The position numbers and the translations under genes were made by a program. From positions 1-53,172 of the forward strand of contig NZ_JAQFWP010000049.1 in NCBI RefSeq assembly GCF_027706745.1: a DNA stretch of 53,172 bases. Direction: 5' to 3'. The number at the start of each line of letters is the position of its first letter. Within the stretch, counting starts at the first letter, position 1. A model generated the notes under the pieces. It searched no databases and had not been told where the DNA came from. It was given only the letters and a program-made list of their open reading frames with translations. This DNA is from Nocardiopsis suaedae. GTDB lineage: Bacteria > Actinomycetota > Actinomycetes > Streptosporangiales > Streptosporangiaceae. Positions 1 through 8,721 of the stretch are shown in pieces.

Positions 1-160
1 CCCGGCAAGCAGGCCCGGGGAACCGCCCCGCTCACGCCGTCGCCGCCAACCACCCGACCACGCACACGCCCCACGTCCGACAGCGCTGCCGGAAGTGCCG
101 CTGACCTTCGTCGTCGCCGCTGCTCTCCACCTGGCGCCCTGGAGGCCAGTCGCCGGGCCG
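1..160 (+). repeat. Dispersed repeat family B, copy 1
   Basis: The first 160 bases match the reverse complement of about 52800-52950 at roughly 80% by eye. The first 27 bases are identical but for the last, and the match runs through to a CACCTGGC core near 130. A second, weaker partial copy in the same orientation sits at about 225-300 (GGGGAACC.CCCCGCTC..GCCGTC). The stretch 1-437 holds no gene I can support; it lies beyond the 3' end of the HGxxPAAW gene. Confidence 0.6.
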
Positions 161-437
161 GAGACCGTAAGCGGGGGACCTGCTCAGCCGCCGCCCGCAC
201 GGACCGTGAGAAGCCTGCCGCCCGGCTGGCAGCGCTGGGGAACCACCCCGCTCTTGCCGTCACCACCGCCCCCGGACACGCCCGCGGCCCGCTCCTTGTG
301 GTGGCGGTGCACCACGGGGAGCGGGCCGTGACGGTCGTGTCCGGGGACTGCCCGTGCCCCGTCCTGCCGTGCGGCCGGGACGGTCCCGGGCGGTCCGGGG
401 TCCCTCGGAAGGGCTCGGGGACCGGAAGGGGCCGCGG

Positions 438-806
438 CTACTTGGCGCCCGCGGTGGCGGGCTCCTTGTCGTCGTCGCCCTTGCCGTCCGCCTTCCCGGC
501 CTCGTCCGCCTTCTTGGCGGCCTTGGCGGCCTTGGCGTCCCCGGCGCGCTCGGACTCCCACTGCTCGCGCGTCGGCGGCACCGGGCGCGGCTCCTTGCGG
601 CCCAGACCGGCCTTCTTCATGACCCCGGCGACGACCGCCAGCACGACGCTGGCGCCCAGGCCGACCGCGGTCCAGACGATGATGTCCCCGCCGAGGATGA
701 TGGCGGCGCCGGCCACGGTCCACGCCGCGATCCAGGAGATGGTGAGGAACCACGCGGCGACGGTGTTGCCGTGGTCCTCGTGCTCCTCGTGGTGTGCGTC
801 GGCCAT
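438..806 (-). CDS. HGxxPAAW-family small membrane protein
   Basis: A 122-residue protein of the actinobacterial HGxxPAAW family, function unknown. The motif near residue 13 reads HGNTVAAW. It is followed by two hydrophobic segments (about residues 17-37 and 42-62) and then a charged tail rich in Ala, Lys, Glu and Asp (about 85-122). It is predicted to be an integral membrane protein with a cytosolic low-complexity tail. Its ATG overlaps the stop of the preceding gene (TGATG), so it is translationally coupled to the Trp-associated membrane protein. In actinobacteria this family usually lies just before trpC/trpB/trpA, which would be to the left of this window. Longer upstream starts would run back into the neighbouring gene and were rejected. 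Confidence 0.85.
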   Translation of the reverse strand: MADAHHEEHEDHGNTVAAWFLTISWIAAWTVAGAAIILGGDIIVWTAVGLGASVVLAVVAGVMKKAGLGRKEPRPVPPTREQWESERAGDAKAAKAAKKADEAGKADGKGDDDKEPATAGAK

Positions 807-1510
807 CAGGGCTCCTTCTGTGCTGCCGGTGCGCCCGCCGGTCGGGCGCGGTCGCGGTCGGGATCGTCGTTGTCGGGGGCGCCGTCCCCGGCGGACGCAC
901 CGCCCTGGGCCGGGTCGGCGGTGGGGTCCTCTCCGTGGTCCAGCGACCGCCACAGGTCGGCGGGGTCGGCCGGGCCGTTCCGGGAGGTCGCGGCGGAGGC
1001 GCCGTGGCGATCGTACCTGCTGCCCATGGCGGGCCAGGCAGGCCCCCGCCACGCGGCGGCGCCCCCGGCGGCCAGCAGGACGGCCCCGCCGAACGCGGCC
1101 AGGGCCGGCCAGCCCCACTCCACGTGCAGGCCGCCCAGCTCCCCCTGTGCGGTGGTGGCCTGGAGGGCGGCGGCGGCCAGGGCGGACCCGCGGGTCCCGG
1201 TCCACACGCCCGCCAGGGCCCCGGCCCCGAAGAGGACCATCAGGACACCCGCGGCGGTGCGCGCCCGGCCGCGGGTGGCGATCAGGGCGGCGACCGCGGC
1301 GAGCCCGGCCCAGCCCATGGCCGCCACGGCCGGGGCGGCGGTGGCGCCGTCCACCTGGACGGGGGCGGCGGCCAGCGGGCCGGACACCTCCACGTCGCCG
1401 CTGGCCCAGGTCTGCCCGGCGGCGGTGATCAGGGCGGCGGCGCCGACCGCGGTGGCGGCCAGGGCGGAGGTGTACTCGCGCTTGGCGCGCGCCCGGTCCG
1501 TGCCGGTCAC
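806..1510 (-). CDS. Trp biosynthesis-associated membrane protein
   Basis: A 234-residue protein of the Trp_oprn_chp/TIGR02234 family, found in actinobacterial tryptophan operons; biochemical role unknown. It shows hydrophobic segments near residues 13-31, 60-80, 85-103 and 133-152, with a short extracellular stretch (TWASGDVEV) after the first, as is usual in this family. The C-terminal third is hydrophilic and acidic. The chosen GTG start at 1510 overlaps the hisI stop by four bases (GTGA), so the gene is coupled to hisI. In many relatives trpE lies between hisI and this gene; here it is absent. Confidence 0.85.
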   Translation of the reverse strand: MTGTDRARAKREYTSALAATAVGAAALITAAGQTWASGDVEVSGPLAAAPVQVDGATAAPAVAAMGWAGLAAVAALIATRGRARTAAGVLMVLFGAGALAGVWTGTRGSALAAAALQATTAQGELGGLHVEWGWPALAAFGGAVLLAAGGAAAWRGPAWPAMGSRYDRHGASAATSRNGPADPADLWRSLDHGEDPTADPAQGGASAGDGAPDNDDPDRDRARPAGAPAAQKEP

Positions 1511-1902
1511 GGCCCGCCCTCCACCGGCAGGGCACCGGCGTCGAAGCAGGTGCGGTCGCCGGTGTGGCAGGCGGCGCCGGTCTGGTCCACCTGGACCAGC
1601 AGCGTGTCCCCGTCGCAGTCGAGGGCGACCGAGACGACCCGCTGCACGTTGCCGGAGGTGGCGCCCTTGACCCAGTACTCGCCGCGGCTGCGCGACCAGT
1701 AGGTGGCGCTGCGGGTGGTCAGGGTGCGGTGCAGGGCCTCGTCGTCCATCCACGCGAGCATGAGCACCTCGCCGGTGTCGTGCTGCTGCACGACGGCCGG
1801 GAGGAGGCCGTCGGGGGTGCGCTTGAGGCGGGCGGCGACCTCGGGGGCGAGCCCGCTGGCGGGCGCGCCTGCCGGGCCGCCCTCGGATGGGCGGGCGGTC
1901 AT
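1507..1902 (-). CDS. hisI: Phosphoribosyl-AMP cyclohydrolase HisI
   Basis: HisI opens the adenine ring of phosphoribosyl-AMP, the third step of histidine synthesis, in the cytosol. The 131-residue length fits monofunctional actinobacterial HisI, without a fused HisE domain. Diagnostic motifs are [10 protein letters not shown] near residue 47, WSRSR, KGATSGN, and the metal-binding segment [10 protein letters not shown] followed by [12 protein letters not shown], which supplies the conserved Asp and Cys ligands. It starts a short minus-strand run with the two Trp-locus membrane genes, coupled by overlaps. It is separated from the other his genes by over 8 kb of unrelated genes. Confidence 0.95.
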   Translation of the reverse strand: MTARPSEGGPAGAPASGLAPEVAARLKRTPDGLLPAVVQQHDTGEVLMLAWMDDEALHRTLTTRSATYWSRSRGEYWVKGATSGNVQRVVSVALDCDGDTLLVQVDQTGAACHTGDRTCFDAGALPVEGGP

Positions 1903-1980
1903 GGTGACAGCCTATGTGCGGGTCGGCGCCTCCCGCGGCCGGGGCGGCCTTAGGGCGTGTTGTGTTGATCATGCTCTGCC

Positions 1981-2085
1981 GAGCACGGCCGCCGACGGTC
2001 GGGGCGCTTCAGGTCACAGAGGGCGGGCCGGGCCCACCGTCGTGGTGGTGGCGCTGAACCGGGCGGACGGAGATCACACCACGCC
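1981..2085 (+). repeat. Dispersed repeat family A, copy 1
   Basis: This intergenic segment between hisI and the SIS gene shares an ordered set of blocks with 20972-21110 and with the reverse complement of 37180-37310: ACGG, GGGGCGCTT.AG, GCGGGCCGGGCCC, CGTCGTG, GCGCTGAA.CGGGC. Similarity is interrupted by small gaps. The rest of 1903-2338 shows no gene; a ribosome-binding site for the SIS gene lies at its right end. Confidence 0.5.
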
Positions 2086-2338
2086 CAAGGAGGCGATCCT
2101 GCCCTGAGCCGTCATGTTCCTTGCCGGAGCAGCCGGACAGGAGCCGCTCCACTCCGGCGGAGCACGTCACCGCCCCTCCCCCGCTCTCCGCCCCGACACG
2201 GGCGGCGCCACCGCGGGCGACCGGCACGGCCCGCACACCGCGGACCCACGCCTGCGCAGTGAGAATGGCCATGCGGCGGGCCGAGGGCGTGCGGCGAGTA
2301 TCGTCGGTGGCGTTCCGCAGGACCCGAGAAGGAGCCGT

Positions 2339-3325
2339 GTGACCGCGCAGTTGCTCTCCGCCGACCTCGCGGGCGTGCCCGCGGCGCTCAACGCGCTCGC
2401 CGACCGCCTGGCCCGCAAGGACCCCTATGAGGCGCTGCCCGCGCTGGTGGACGACGAGCCCGCGGGGATACTGCTGCTGGGCACGGGGTCGGCGCGGCAC
2501 GCGTGCGAGGCGGCGGCGCACCGGCTGCGGCGGGCCGGGCTCGGGGCGACGGCCGAGCACCCCTCGGCCGAGGGGTCGCTTCCGGCGGGCCCGGCGACTC
2601 TGGTGGTCGCGGTCGCGGTCGGGGGCGGCCTGCGGGAGCTGTGCACGGCGCTGGACCGGTACGTCGCGGACTCGGCGATCATCGTGATCACCGACGACAC
2701 CACCTCCCCGGCCGCCCGCTACGCCGACATCCTGGTGCCGCTGAGCGGCGAGCCGGACAAGAGCGGCCTGAACTGCCGGGGCCACCGGCTCGCACTGGCG
2801 CAGCTGCTGCACCTGGGGCACCGGCTGGGGGCGCGGCCGCTGGGCGGATCGGCCGACCTGGTGCCGACCCTGAGGCGGGCGTCCAACGCCTCGGCCGACC
2901 TGCTGGAGCGGGCCCGCGCGTGGGTCCCGGAGGCGGCGTCCGTGCTGGACGGCGGGGGGCCGGTGCACACGGCGGCCCCGGCGGAGCGGGAGGCCTCGGC
3001 CGAGCAGGCGAGCCTGGTCCTGCGCCAGGGGCCGGTGCTGGCGTCGTTCGCGTTCGAGACGGCCGAGTGGTCGCACACCGGCCGGTACCTGGCGGCGGTG
3101 AGCGACTACCGGGCGCTGCTGTTCGCCGGGTCGCACTACGACGAGCGGTTCTCCGAGCACCTGCTGCAGCTGCGGGGCCGGTTCGTGGCGGTGGGCGGCC
3201 GGGTGGAGGGCGCGGCGGCGACCGTGCGGTACCTGGGCGACACCGACCCGGACGTGGCGCTGCTGACCGAGCCGCTGGTCGCCGAGATCCTCGCGGCCCA
3301 CTGGTGGGCGGCCCGGGGCGTGTGA
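2339..3325 (+). CDS. SIS-domain protein (sugar isomerase-like)
   Basis: A 328-residue protein with two sugar-isomerase (SIS)-like halves. The first (about 40-160) has a glycine-rich nucleotide-type loop (ILLLGTGSARHA) and the strand-helix series typical of phosphosugar-binding folds (VVAVAVGGGLREL, IIVITDDTTSPAARYADI). The second half (about 200-328) repeats a similar order. The pattern resembles the isomerase part of GlmS and phosphosugar isomerases, but the serine-rich phosphate loop (SxSG/T) is poorly conserved (VAVGGGL), so catalytic activity is uncertain. The GTG at 2339 is chosen for a good site (AAGGAG, four-base spacer). It is divergent from hisI and convergent with the ABC operon. 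No specific substrate can be assigned. Confidence 0.65.
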   Translation: MTAQLLSADLAGVPAALNALADRLARKDPYEALPALVDDEPAGILLLGTGSARHACEAAAHRLRRAGLGATAEHPSAEGSLPAGPATLVVAVAVGGGLRELCTALDRYVADSAIIVITDDTTSPAARYADILVPLSGEPDKSGLNCRGHRLALAQLLHLGHRLGARPLGGSADLVPTLRRASNASADLLERARAWVPEAASVLDGGGPVHTAAPAEREASAEQASLVLRQGPVLASFAFETAEWSHTGRYLAAVSDYRALLFAGSHYDERFSEHLLQLRGRFVAVGGRVEGAAATVRYLGDTDPDVALLTEPLVAEILAAHWWAARGV

Positions 3326-3594
3326 CGACGGTGGGACCCTGCCGCCCCGGTGGCGGCCCCGACCGGTGGTCCGCCCCGGGGCGTGACCCCGTCGGTCACC
3401 GTCGGCGGGCGGGGGCCGGTCACGGATCCGAGGGCGGACCGGGTGCGGCCCAGGAGCATCAGGACGGCGCCGAGCCGGGCAGACAGGGCCTGCACCGGTC
3501 GCGCCCTCCGGGCAGGCGCGGCCGGGCATGGCCGGCCGCCGCCCCGCTCCGCCTCCCCTCCCTGCGCGCCCGGTGGCCCCGGCCGGCCGCCGCC

Positions 3595-5433
3595 TCAGGC
3601 CGAGCTGCGGACCCAGGAGGCGTACAGGTCGGCGTAGACCCCTTCCTGCTCGGCGAGGTGCTTGTGCGGGCCGCGCTGGACGACCTCGCCCGCGTCGAAC
3701 ACCAGGACCTCGTCGGCGGCCTCCGCGGTCGACATCCGGTGCGCGATGGCCACCGACGTGCGCCCGGCGGTGATCCGGTCCAGGGCCCGCTGGATGCGGG
3801 TCTCGGTGTGCGGGTCGACCGCCGAGGTGGCCTCGTCCAGCACCAGCAGGTCGGGGTCGGCGACGAAGGCCCGCACCAGCGCCACGAGCTGGCGCTCCCC
3901 CGCCGACAGGGACTCGCCGCGCTGCCCGACCGGGGTGTCCAGGCCGTGCGCCAGGCCCGCCAGCCAGTCGCCCAGGCCCAGGTCGGCCACGGCCCGCTCC
4001 AGGTCGGCGTCGGTGGCCCCGGGCCGGGCGAAGCGGATGTTGTCGGCCAGGGTGCCGTCGAACAGGAAGCCCTCCTGGGGCACCATCACGACCCGGCTGC
4101 GCAGCGAGGAGAAGGCGACCTCCCGCAGGTCGGCCCCGTCCAGCCGGACCCGCCCCCCGGAGGGGTCCATCAGGCGGGTGAGGAGCTTGACGAAGGTGGT
4201 CTTGCCCGACCCGGTCTCGCCCACCACGGCGACCCTGGTGCCCGGGGCGATCTCCAGGTCCACGCCGTCGAGCACGGTGGGCCCGCCCGGGTAGGCGTAG
4301 GAGACCCGGTCGAAGCGGACCCCGACCGGCCCACGGGGCAGCTCCCGCCCGCCGTCGCCCGGGTCGGCGACGTCGGGCTCGGTGTCGAGCACGCCCAGTA
4401 CGCGGCGCCACCCGGCGATGGCGTTCTGCGCCTCGTTGAAGATCTCCGTGGCCATCATCATCGGCTGCACGAACAGGGTGACCAGGAACAGGAAGGCGAC
4501 GAGCTGGCCGGGCGTGATGTGGCCGCCCACGCCCAGCAGCACGCCGGTGACGACCACGGCGGCGTTGCCGACGGCGGCGACGAGCTCGGCGAACGGCGAG
4601 ACCGACATGGACAGCCGCTGCGCCTTCACCTGCGCCCTGCGGGTGGCCAGCACGCGCTCGTCGATGCGGCGGGCGGTGCGGTCCTCGGTGCCGTGGGCGC
4701 GGATGACGGCGGCGCCGACCACGGTCTCGCCGATGACGCCGAGCATGTCGCCGGTGCGCTCGCGCACCGTCAGGTAGGCCTTGGACAGCAGCCGCTGCAG
4801 CCAGCGGGCGCCGAACAGCAGCGGCAGGAAGCACACCCACACCACCAGGGTGAGCTGCCAGGAGTAGACGGCCATCAGCACGGTGGCCACCAGCAGCTGG
4901 CCCGAGCTGACGATGAGCAGGATGCCGCCCCACTGCATGAAGGTGCTGATCTGGTCGACGTCGGAGGTGACGCGGGAGACCAGGGCGCCCTTGCGCTCGC
5001 TGTTCTGGGTGAGCACCGACAGGTCGTGCACGTGCCGGAAGGCCTTGCGGCGCAGCGTGGCCAGGCCCGACTCGGTGGCCCGGTACAGGCGCACGTTCAT
5101 CACGTAGGAGCACGCGGTGGTGAGGGCCAGCACGGCGGCGCTCACGGCGACGGCCAGGACGGTGAAGTCCAGGTCGGGGCCGCCCTCCACGGCGATGCCG
5201 TTGTCGATGGTCTGCTGGACGGCCAGCGGCACCACGACCTTCCCGGCGGTGGCCACGAGGGCGAACGCCACGGTCCAGCCCAGGCCGCGGGTGAACTCCG
5301 GGGACAGGGCCAGGCCGCGGCGGATGGTGGCGATGGCGCCGAGGCTGGAGCGGCTCAGCGCCGGGGCGGCCGGATCGGCGCTCGGCGCCCCCTCCTCGGC
5401 CGGGCGGTCGCGGGTGGCGGCGGGCGCGCTCAT
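3595..5433 (-). CDS. ABC exporter half-transporter, catalytic-site subunit
   Basis: A 612-residue type IV ABC exporter subunit with a six-helix transmembrane domain (about 1-340) and an ATPase domain (about 370-612). Walker A is GETGSGKTT (near 404), Walker B LLVLDEATSAVD (near 530) with the catalytic Glu present, and the switch His is in AIAHRMST (near 561). The signature is LSAGERQ rather than LSGGQ. This is the mirror image of its partner, so the two form a heterodimer with one full ATP site (Walker side here, LSGGQ from the partner) and one degenerate site. The ATG overlaps the partner's stop by four bases (ATGA). The substrate is unknown; relatives export drugs, lipids or peptides. Confidence 0.9.
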   Translation of the reverse strand: MSAPAATRDRPAEEGAPSADPAAPALSRSSLGAIATIRRGLALSPEFTRGLGWTVAFALVATAGKVVVPLAVQQTIDNGIAVEGGPDLDFTVLAVAVSAAVLALTTACSYVMNVRLYRATESGLATLRRKAFRHVHDLSVLTQNSERKGALVSRVTSDVDQISTFMQWGGILLIVSSGQLLVATVLMAVYSWQLTLVVWVCFLPLLFGARWLQRLLSKAYLTVRERTGDMLGVIGETVVGAAVIRAHGTEDRTARRIDERVLATRRAQVKAQRLSMSVSPFAELVAAVGNAAVVVTGVLLGVGGHITPGQLVAFLFLVTLFVQPMMMATEIFNEAQNAIAGWRRVLGVLDTEPDVADPGDGGRELPRGPVGVRFDRVSYAYPGGPTVLDGVDLEIAPGTRVAVVGETGSGKTTFVKLLTRLMDPSGGRVRLDGADLREVAFSSLRSRVVMVPQEGFLFDGTLADNIRFARPGATDADLERAVADLGLGDWLAGLAHGLDTPVGQRGESLSAGERQLVALVRAFVADPDLLVLDEATSAVDPHTETRIQRALDRITAGRTSVAIAHRMSTAEAADEVLVFDAGEVVQRGPHKHLAEQEGVYADLYASWVRSSA

Positions 5434-7460
5434 CGCAGGGCCTCCTCTTCGGCGGCGGGGCCGCCCTCGGCGGACGGGTCGGCGGCGCCGGCGGCCGCGG
5501 CCCGTTCGGCGGCCGCGCGCTCCTCGGCGGCCGCGCGCTCCTCGGCGGCCGCGCGCTCCTCGGCGGCGCGTTCGTAGGCGGTGACCAGGCGCTCGTAGCC
5601 GGGCGAGCGGAGCAGCAGCTCGGTGTGCGGCCCCCGGTCGGCGACGGTGCCGTCCTCCATGTAGACGACCTCGTCGGCGAGTTCGATGGTGGCCCTGCGG
5701 TAGGCGACGACGACCACGGTGGCGGCCAGGTCGGTCTCCCGGAGCCCGGCGAGGATCTGCGCCTCCACCTGCGGGTCGACGGCGGAGGTGGCGTCGTCCA
5801 GGACGAGCAGGCGGGGGCGGCGCACGACGGCGCGGGCCAGGGCCAGGCGCTGGCGCTGGCCTCCGGAGAGGCTGGCGCCGCGCTCGCCCAGGCGGGTGTC
5901 GAGGCCGTCGGGCAGGGCGGCGACGAAGGAGTCGGCGCGGGCCAGGCGCAGGGCGGCCCACACGTCGGCGTCGGTGGCGCCGGTGTCCAGCGCCACGTTG
6001 TCGCGGACGGTGTCCTCGAAGACGAAGGTGGACTGGGGTACCAGGGCGGCCGCGGCGGGGATCTGGCCGGGGGCCAGGTCGCGCACGTCGGTGCCGTCGT
6101 AGGCGACGGTGCCGGTGTCGGGGTCGACCAGCCGCAGCAGCAGGGTGGTCAGGGTGGACTTGCCCGAGCCGGTGGCGCCGACGACGGCGACGGTGCGGCC
6201 GGGGGCGATGTCCAGGTCGACGCCGTGCAGGACGGTGGTGCGCCCGCCCCGGCCGCCGTCCGCGGCGGCGGTGGCGGCCGCGGGGGCGGCGGCGCGGGCC
6301 GCGTCGTCGGCCAGGTCGCGGTCGGCGCCGCCGTCCTCGTAGGAGAAGTCCAGGCCGCGCACGCTCACCCCGATGCCGCCCTCGCCGTCGAGGCGGGCCG
6401 TGCCGTGCTCCATGGCGCCGTCGGCGCCGAGCACGGTGGAGACGCGATCCCAGCCGACGACGCTGCGGGGCATGTCGCCCAGCAGCCACCCGAAGGACCG
6501 GATGGGCAGCGCCAGCAGGGTGAACAGGTAGGACATCTGCACCAGGTCGCCGACGGCGATGGCGTCGGAGGACAGCCGCCAGGCGCCGACCAGCAGCACG
6601 CCGAGGACCCCGAGGTTGGGCAGGGCCTCCATGACGGGGTCGAACAGGCCGCGCATGCGGCCCACCCGGATCTGGGCGTCGCGCAGCCGGTGGGCGGCGG
6701 CGGTGAAGCGCTCGGTCTCGGTGTCCTCCCGGCCCAGGGTCTTGACGACCAGGGCGCCGTCGAAGGACTCGTGGGCGACCTCGCTGACCTCGGCGCGCAG
6801 GGCCTGGGCGCGGGTGGCCACGGGGGCGGCCTTGCGCTGGAAGACCACGTTGACGGCGAAGAGCAGCGGGAAGACGACGAACCCGACCAGGGCGAGCACG
6901 GGGTCGGTGAAGACCATCGCGACGGCGGCGATGACCAGCATGAACAGGCTGCCGACGACCATGGGCAGGGGGGCGAGCGGCTGCCAGGCGGCCTCGACGT
7001 CGGCGTTGGCGTTGGACAGCAGCTGCCCGGCGGGGTGGCGGTGGTGCCAGGCCAGGGGCAGGCGCAGGTACTTGCGGGCGACCCGGCGCCGGTAGCGGGC
7101 CTGCATGCGGAACTGCATGAGCCCGGCGTACAGGCGGCGCAGGCCCAGGCCGACGGCCTTGAGCACGCCGACGGCCAGCAGGGCGGCCGCGGCGGCGGTC
7201 AGGGCGGCGGCGGTGGTGCGCCCGTCCTGGAAGGCGGGCAGGATGACCTGGTCGGTGACGCGGCCGAGGACTTCTGCGGAGGCGACGGTGACGGCGGCGT
7301 GCAGGGAGGCGCCGAAGACCGCGACGAGGAAGACGGCGGGTTCGGTGCGCATGGCCACCCACAGCACCCGCAGGCCGCGGACGAAGATCCGCCGATCGCG
7401 GCTCCCGGGGGCGCCGCGGGTTCCGCCCGCCCCGTCGCCGTTCGCGGTTGACTGCGCCAT
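5430..7460 (-). CDS. ABC exporter half-transporter, degenerate-site subunit
   Basis: A 676-residue ABC exporter subunit with a transmembrane domain at about 25-345 and an ATPase domain at about 375-610. Walker A GATGSGKST (near 428) and a perfect LSGGQRQ signature (near 529) are present. Walker B ends LLVLDDATSAVD, with Asp in place of the catalytic Glu, and the switch region reads VVVAYRRAT, with Tyr in place of His. These are the hallmarks of the non-hydrolysing site in heterodimeric exporters such as TM287/288 or LmrCD. The C-terminus carries an Ala/Glu repeat encoded by 18-bp tandem units. It is the first gene of the two-gene operon; the ATG at 7460 follows a purine-rich AGGGGG stretch. 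Confidence 0.9.
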   Translation of the reverse strand: MAQSTANGDGAGGTRGAPGSRDRRIFVRGLRVLWVAMRTEPAVFLVAVFGASLHAAVTVASAEVLGRVTDQVILPAFQDGRTTAAALTAAAAALLAVGVLKAVGLGLRRLYAGLMQFRMQARYRRRVARKYLRLPLAWHHRHPAGQLLSNANADVEAAWQPLAPLPMVVGSLFMLVIAAVAMVFTDPVLALVGFVVFPLLFAVNVVFQRKAAPVATRAQALRAEVSEVAHESFDGALVVKTLGREDTETERFTAAAHRLRDAQIRVGRMRGLFDPVMEALPNLGVLGVLLVGAWRLSSDAIAVGDLVQMSYLFTLLALPIRSFGWLLGDMPRSVVGWDRVSTVLGADGAMEHGTARLDGEGGIGVSVRGLDFSYEDGGADRDLADDAARAAAPAAATAAADGGRGGRTTVLHGVDLDIAPGRTVAVVGATGSGKSTLTTLLLRLVDPDTGTVAYDGTDVRDLAPGQIPAAAALVPQSTFVFEDTVRDNVALDTGATDADVWAALRLARADSFVAALPDGLDTRLGERGASLSGGQRQRLALARAVVRRPRLLVLDDATSAVDPQVEAQILAGLRETDLAATVVVVAYRRATIELADEVVYMEDGTVADRGPHTELLLRSPGYERLVTAYERAAEERAAAEERAAAEERAAAERAAAAGAADPSAEGGPAAEEEALR
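5515..5568 (-). repeat. 18-bp tandem repeat inside ABC subunit gene
   Basis: Three adjacent 18-bp units (GCGCGCTCCTCGGCGGCC on the plus strand, the last with one change), with a degenerate fourth on the high side of 5497. They encode the repeated AEERAA block near the C-terminus of the degenerate-site ABC subunit. A unit length divisible by three keeps the frame whatever the copy number. Confidence 0.85.
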
Positions 7461-7524
7461 GCGGCCCCCTGTTCGTCCACGGTGTCCGTCGGCTCTCGGT
7501 CGCGTCGCGCCGGTGGGCGCCCGC

Positions 7525-7562
7525 AAAAAGCACATGCCATCCGATCAGGGGACGGCATGTGC
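7525..7562 (-). terminator. Hairpin plus T-tract upstream of ABC operon
   Basis: On the minus strand GCACATGCC and GGCATGTGC form a perfect 9-bp stem with a 15-base loop, followed directly by TTTTT. This has the form of an intrinsic terminator, unusual in such a GC-rich genome. It lies 65-100 bases before the ABC operon start, so it either isolates the operon from upstream reading or acts as an attenuator in its leader. Confidence 0.55.
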
Positions 7563-7794
7563 CGGACCAACCTACTGTGCGGCGAGGCACCGAGAGTATC
7601 GATTCTGTTCAGCACCGCCCGGATGCGGCCTATTCCACCCGATGGCGGTGACAATGCGTGGCCCCGCTCCTCGGAGGCCGGTGCGCGGGCACGGCCGCCG
7701 AAGGTTCCACCGCTCCGCGGACACCATCCGAGGGGCGGGGCCCTCGGCGGGCCCGGCCGCCCCGTGGGCGTCCGACTCCCCCTCCGCACACCGA

Positions 7795-7831
7795 GGCGGG
7801 CCCGGGCGCCGCTGTCGCGCCCGGGCCCGCC
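7795..7831 (-). terminator. GC-rich terminator after PG-binding gene
   Basis: A perfect 15-bp inverted repeat (GGCGGGCCCGGGCGC / GCGCCCGGGCCCGCC) with a 7-base loop begins 22 bases after the stop of the peptidoglycan-binding protein gene. There is no T-tract, as is common in actinobacteria. Confidence 0.7.
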
Positions 7832-7853
7832 CGCCCCTCCCGGGGCGGCCCTG

Positions 7854-8447
7854 CTAGTCGGTCAGGCCGAGCTCCTGGCAGGCTCCGCCGGTGACGAGGG
7901 CCCGGAAGGTGATCGGGCCGACGATCCCGTCGGCGTCGATCCCCACGATCCCCTGGAATTCGCGCACGGCCCCCTCGGTGGCCGGGCCGTAGTACCCGTC
8001 GACCGCCAGGTCGTAGCCGTATCCCGCGGCCAGTGCGTACTGCACGGCCCGCACGAGGTCGCCGGGCTCGGACTGCGTCCCCGGGCCCACCTCGCCGAAG
8101 TCGGCGCGCGCGTGCTCCCACGTGGCGGTGTCGAACTCGCCGCTCCGCGGGACGTCCGCGGACGACTGGTACTCCTCGACCGCCGCCGTGAAGTCCTCGC
8201 CGTAGACGTCGTCCACCGCGTCGGAGTCGTAGGCGCCGAGGCCGTTGAGCACGTGCTTGGCGTACCCGACCTCCCAGCGCCCGTCACCGGGCTTGAGGAC
8301 GGTCCACTCGCACGCCTCCACCCGCTGCTCGACCTCGGGCGGCGTATGCGGCCCGTCGGCGAGCGCGGCCGGTGCGGCGGCCAGGCCCGTGCCGAGCACC
8401 AGCGCCCCCGAGGCGGCCACCGCGGCGATCCTGTTCCCCATGGACAT
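7854..8447 (-). CDS. Secreted peptidoglycan-binding domain protein
   Basis: A 197-residue exported protein. Residues 1-31 form a clear Sec signal peptide (MSMGNR, hydrophobic core, cleavage near ALADG). The mature part contains two PG_binding_1-like modules: about 50-105 (VGYAKHVLNGLGAY...AAVEEYQ) and about 128-190 (RAVQYALAAGYGY...VDGYYGPATEGAVREFQ...DGIVGPITFRAL). Such modules bind the glycan or stem of the cell wall. No catalytic domain is attached, so it is probably a wall-associated binding protein. The ATG at 8447 is preceded by AAGGGGGG on the minus strand. It is flanked by its own terminator, so it is probably a single-gene unit. Confidence 0.85.
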   Translation of the reverse strand: MSMGNRIAAVAASGALVLGTGLAAAPAALADGPHTPPEVEQRVEACEWTVLKPGDGRWEVGYAKHVLNGLGAYDSDAVDDVYGEDFTAAVEEYQSSADVPRSGEFDTATWEHARADFGEVGPGTQSEPGDLVRAVQYALAAGYGYDLAVDGYYGPATEGAVREFQGIVGIDADGIVGPITFRALVTGGACQELGLTD

Positions 8448-8721
8448 GAGAGAGCCCCCCTTGTTCTCTCCGGGTCACGTCCGTTCACTCCGGGGAGATG
8501 GGAACCGCGGGACGCGGGTTCGGGTGCAGGCGGTAAACATCTCTCGACCGCCAGTGTTCGTATGCTTTGCTCCGTGCAGGTCAACCGGAACGCGGGGGTG
8601 CGCGTCGCCCCTCCCCTCGCCGCGAACGCACGGTGAACGGCGGCGTTCGGTCCAGGGAATTCCTCGCCCGGACTCCGCCGAGCGGCGCACGGCGCCCCGG
8701 AACGGCACCAGACTCGTAAGG

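Noticed and set aside
3595-7590. A single open frame of over 1,300 codons on the minus strand covering both ABC genes
   Set aside because: Only the part up to 5433 is the second ABC subunit; the rest is an arginine/proline-rich out-of-frame reading of the first subunit, which is typical of high-GC DNA.
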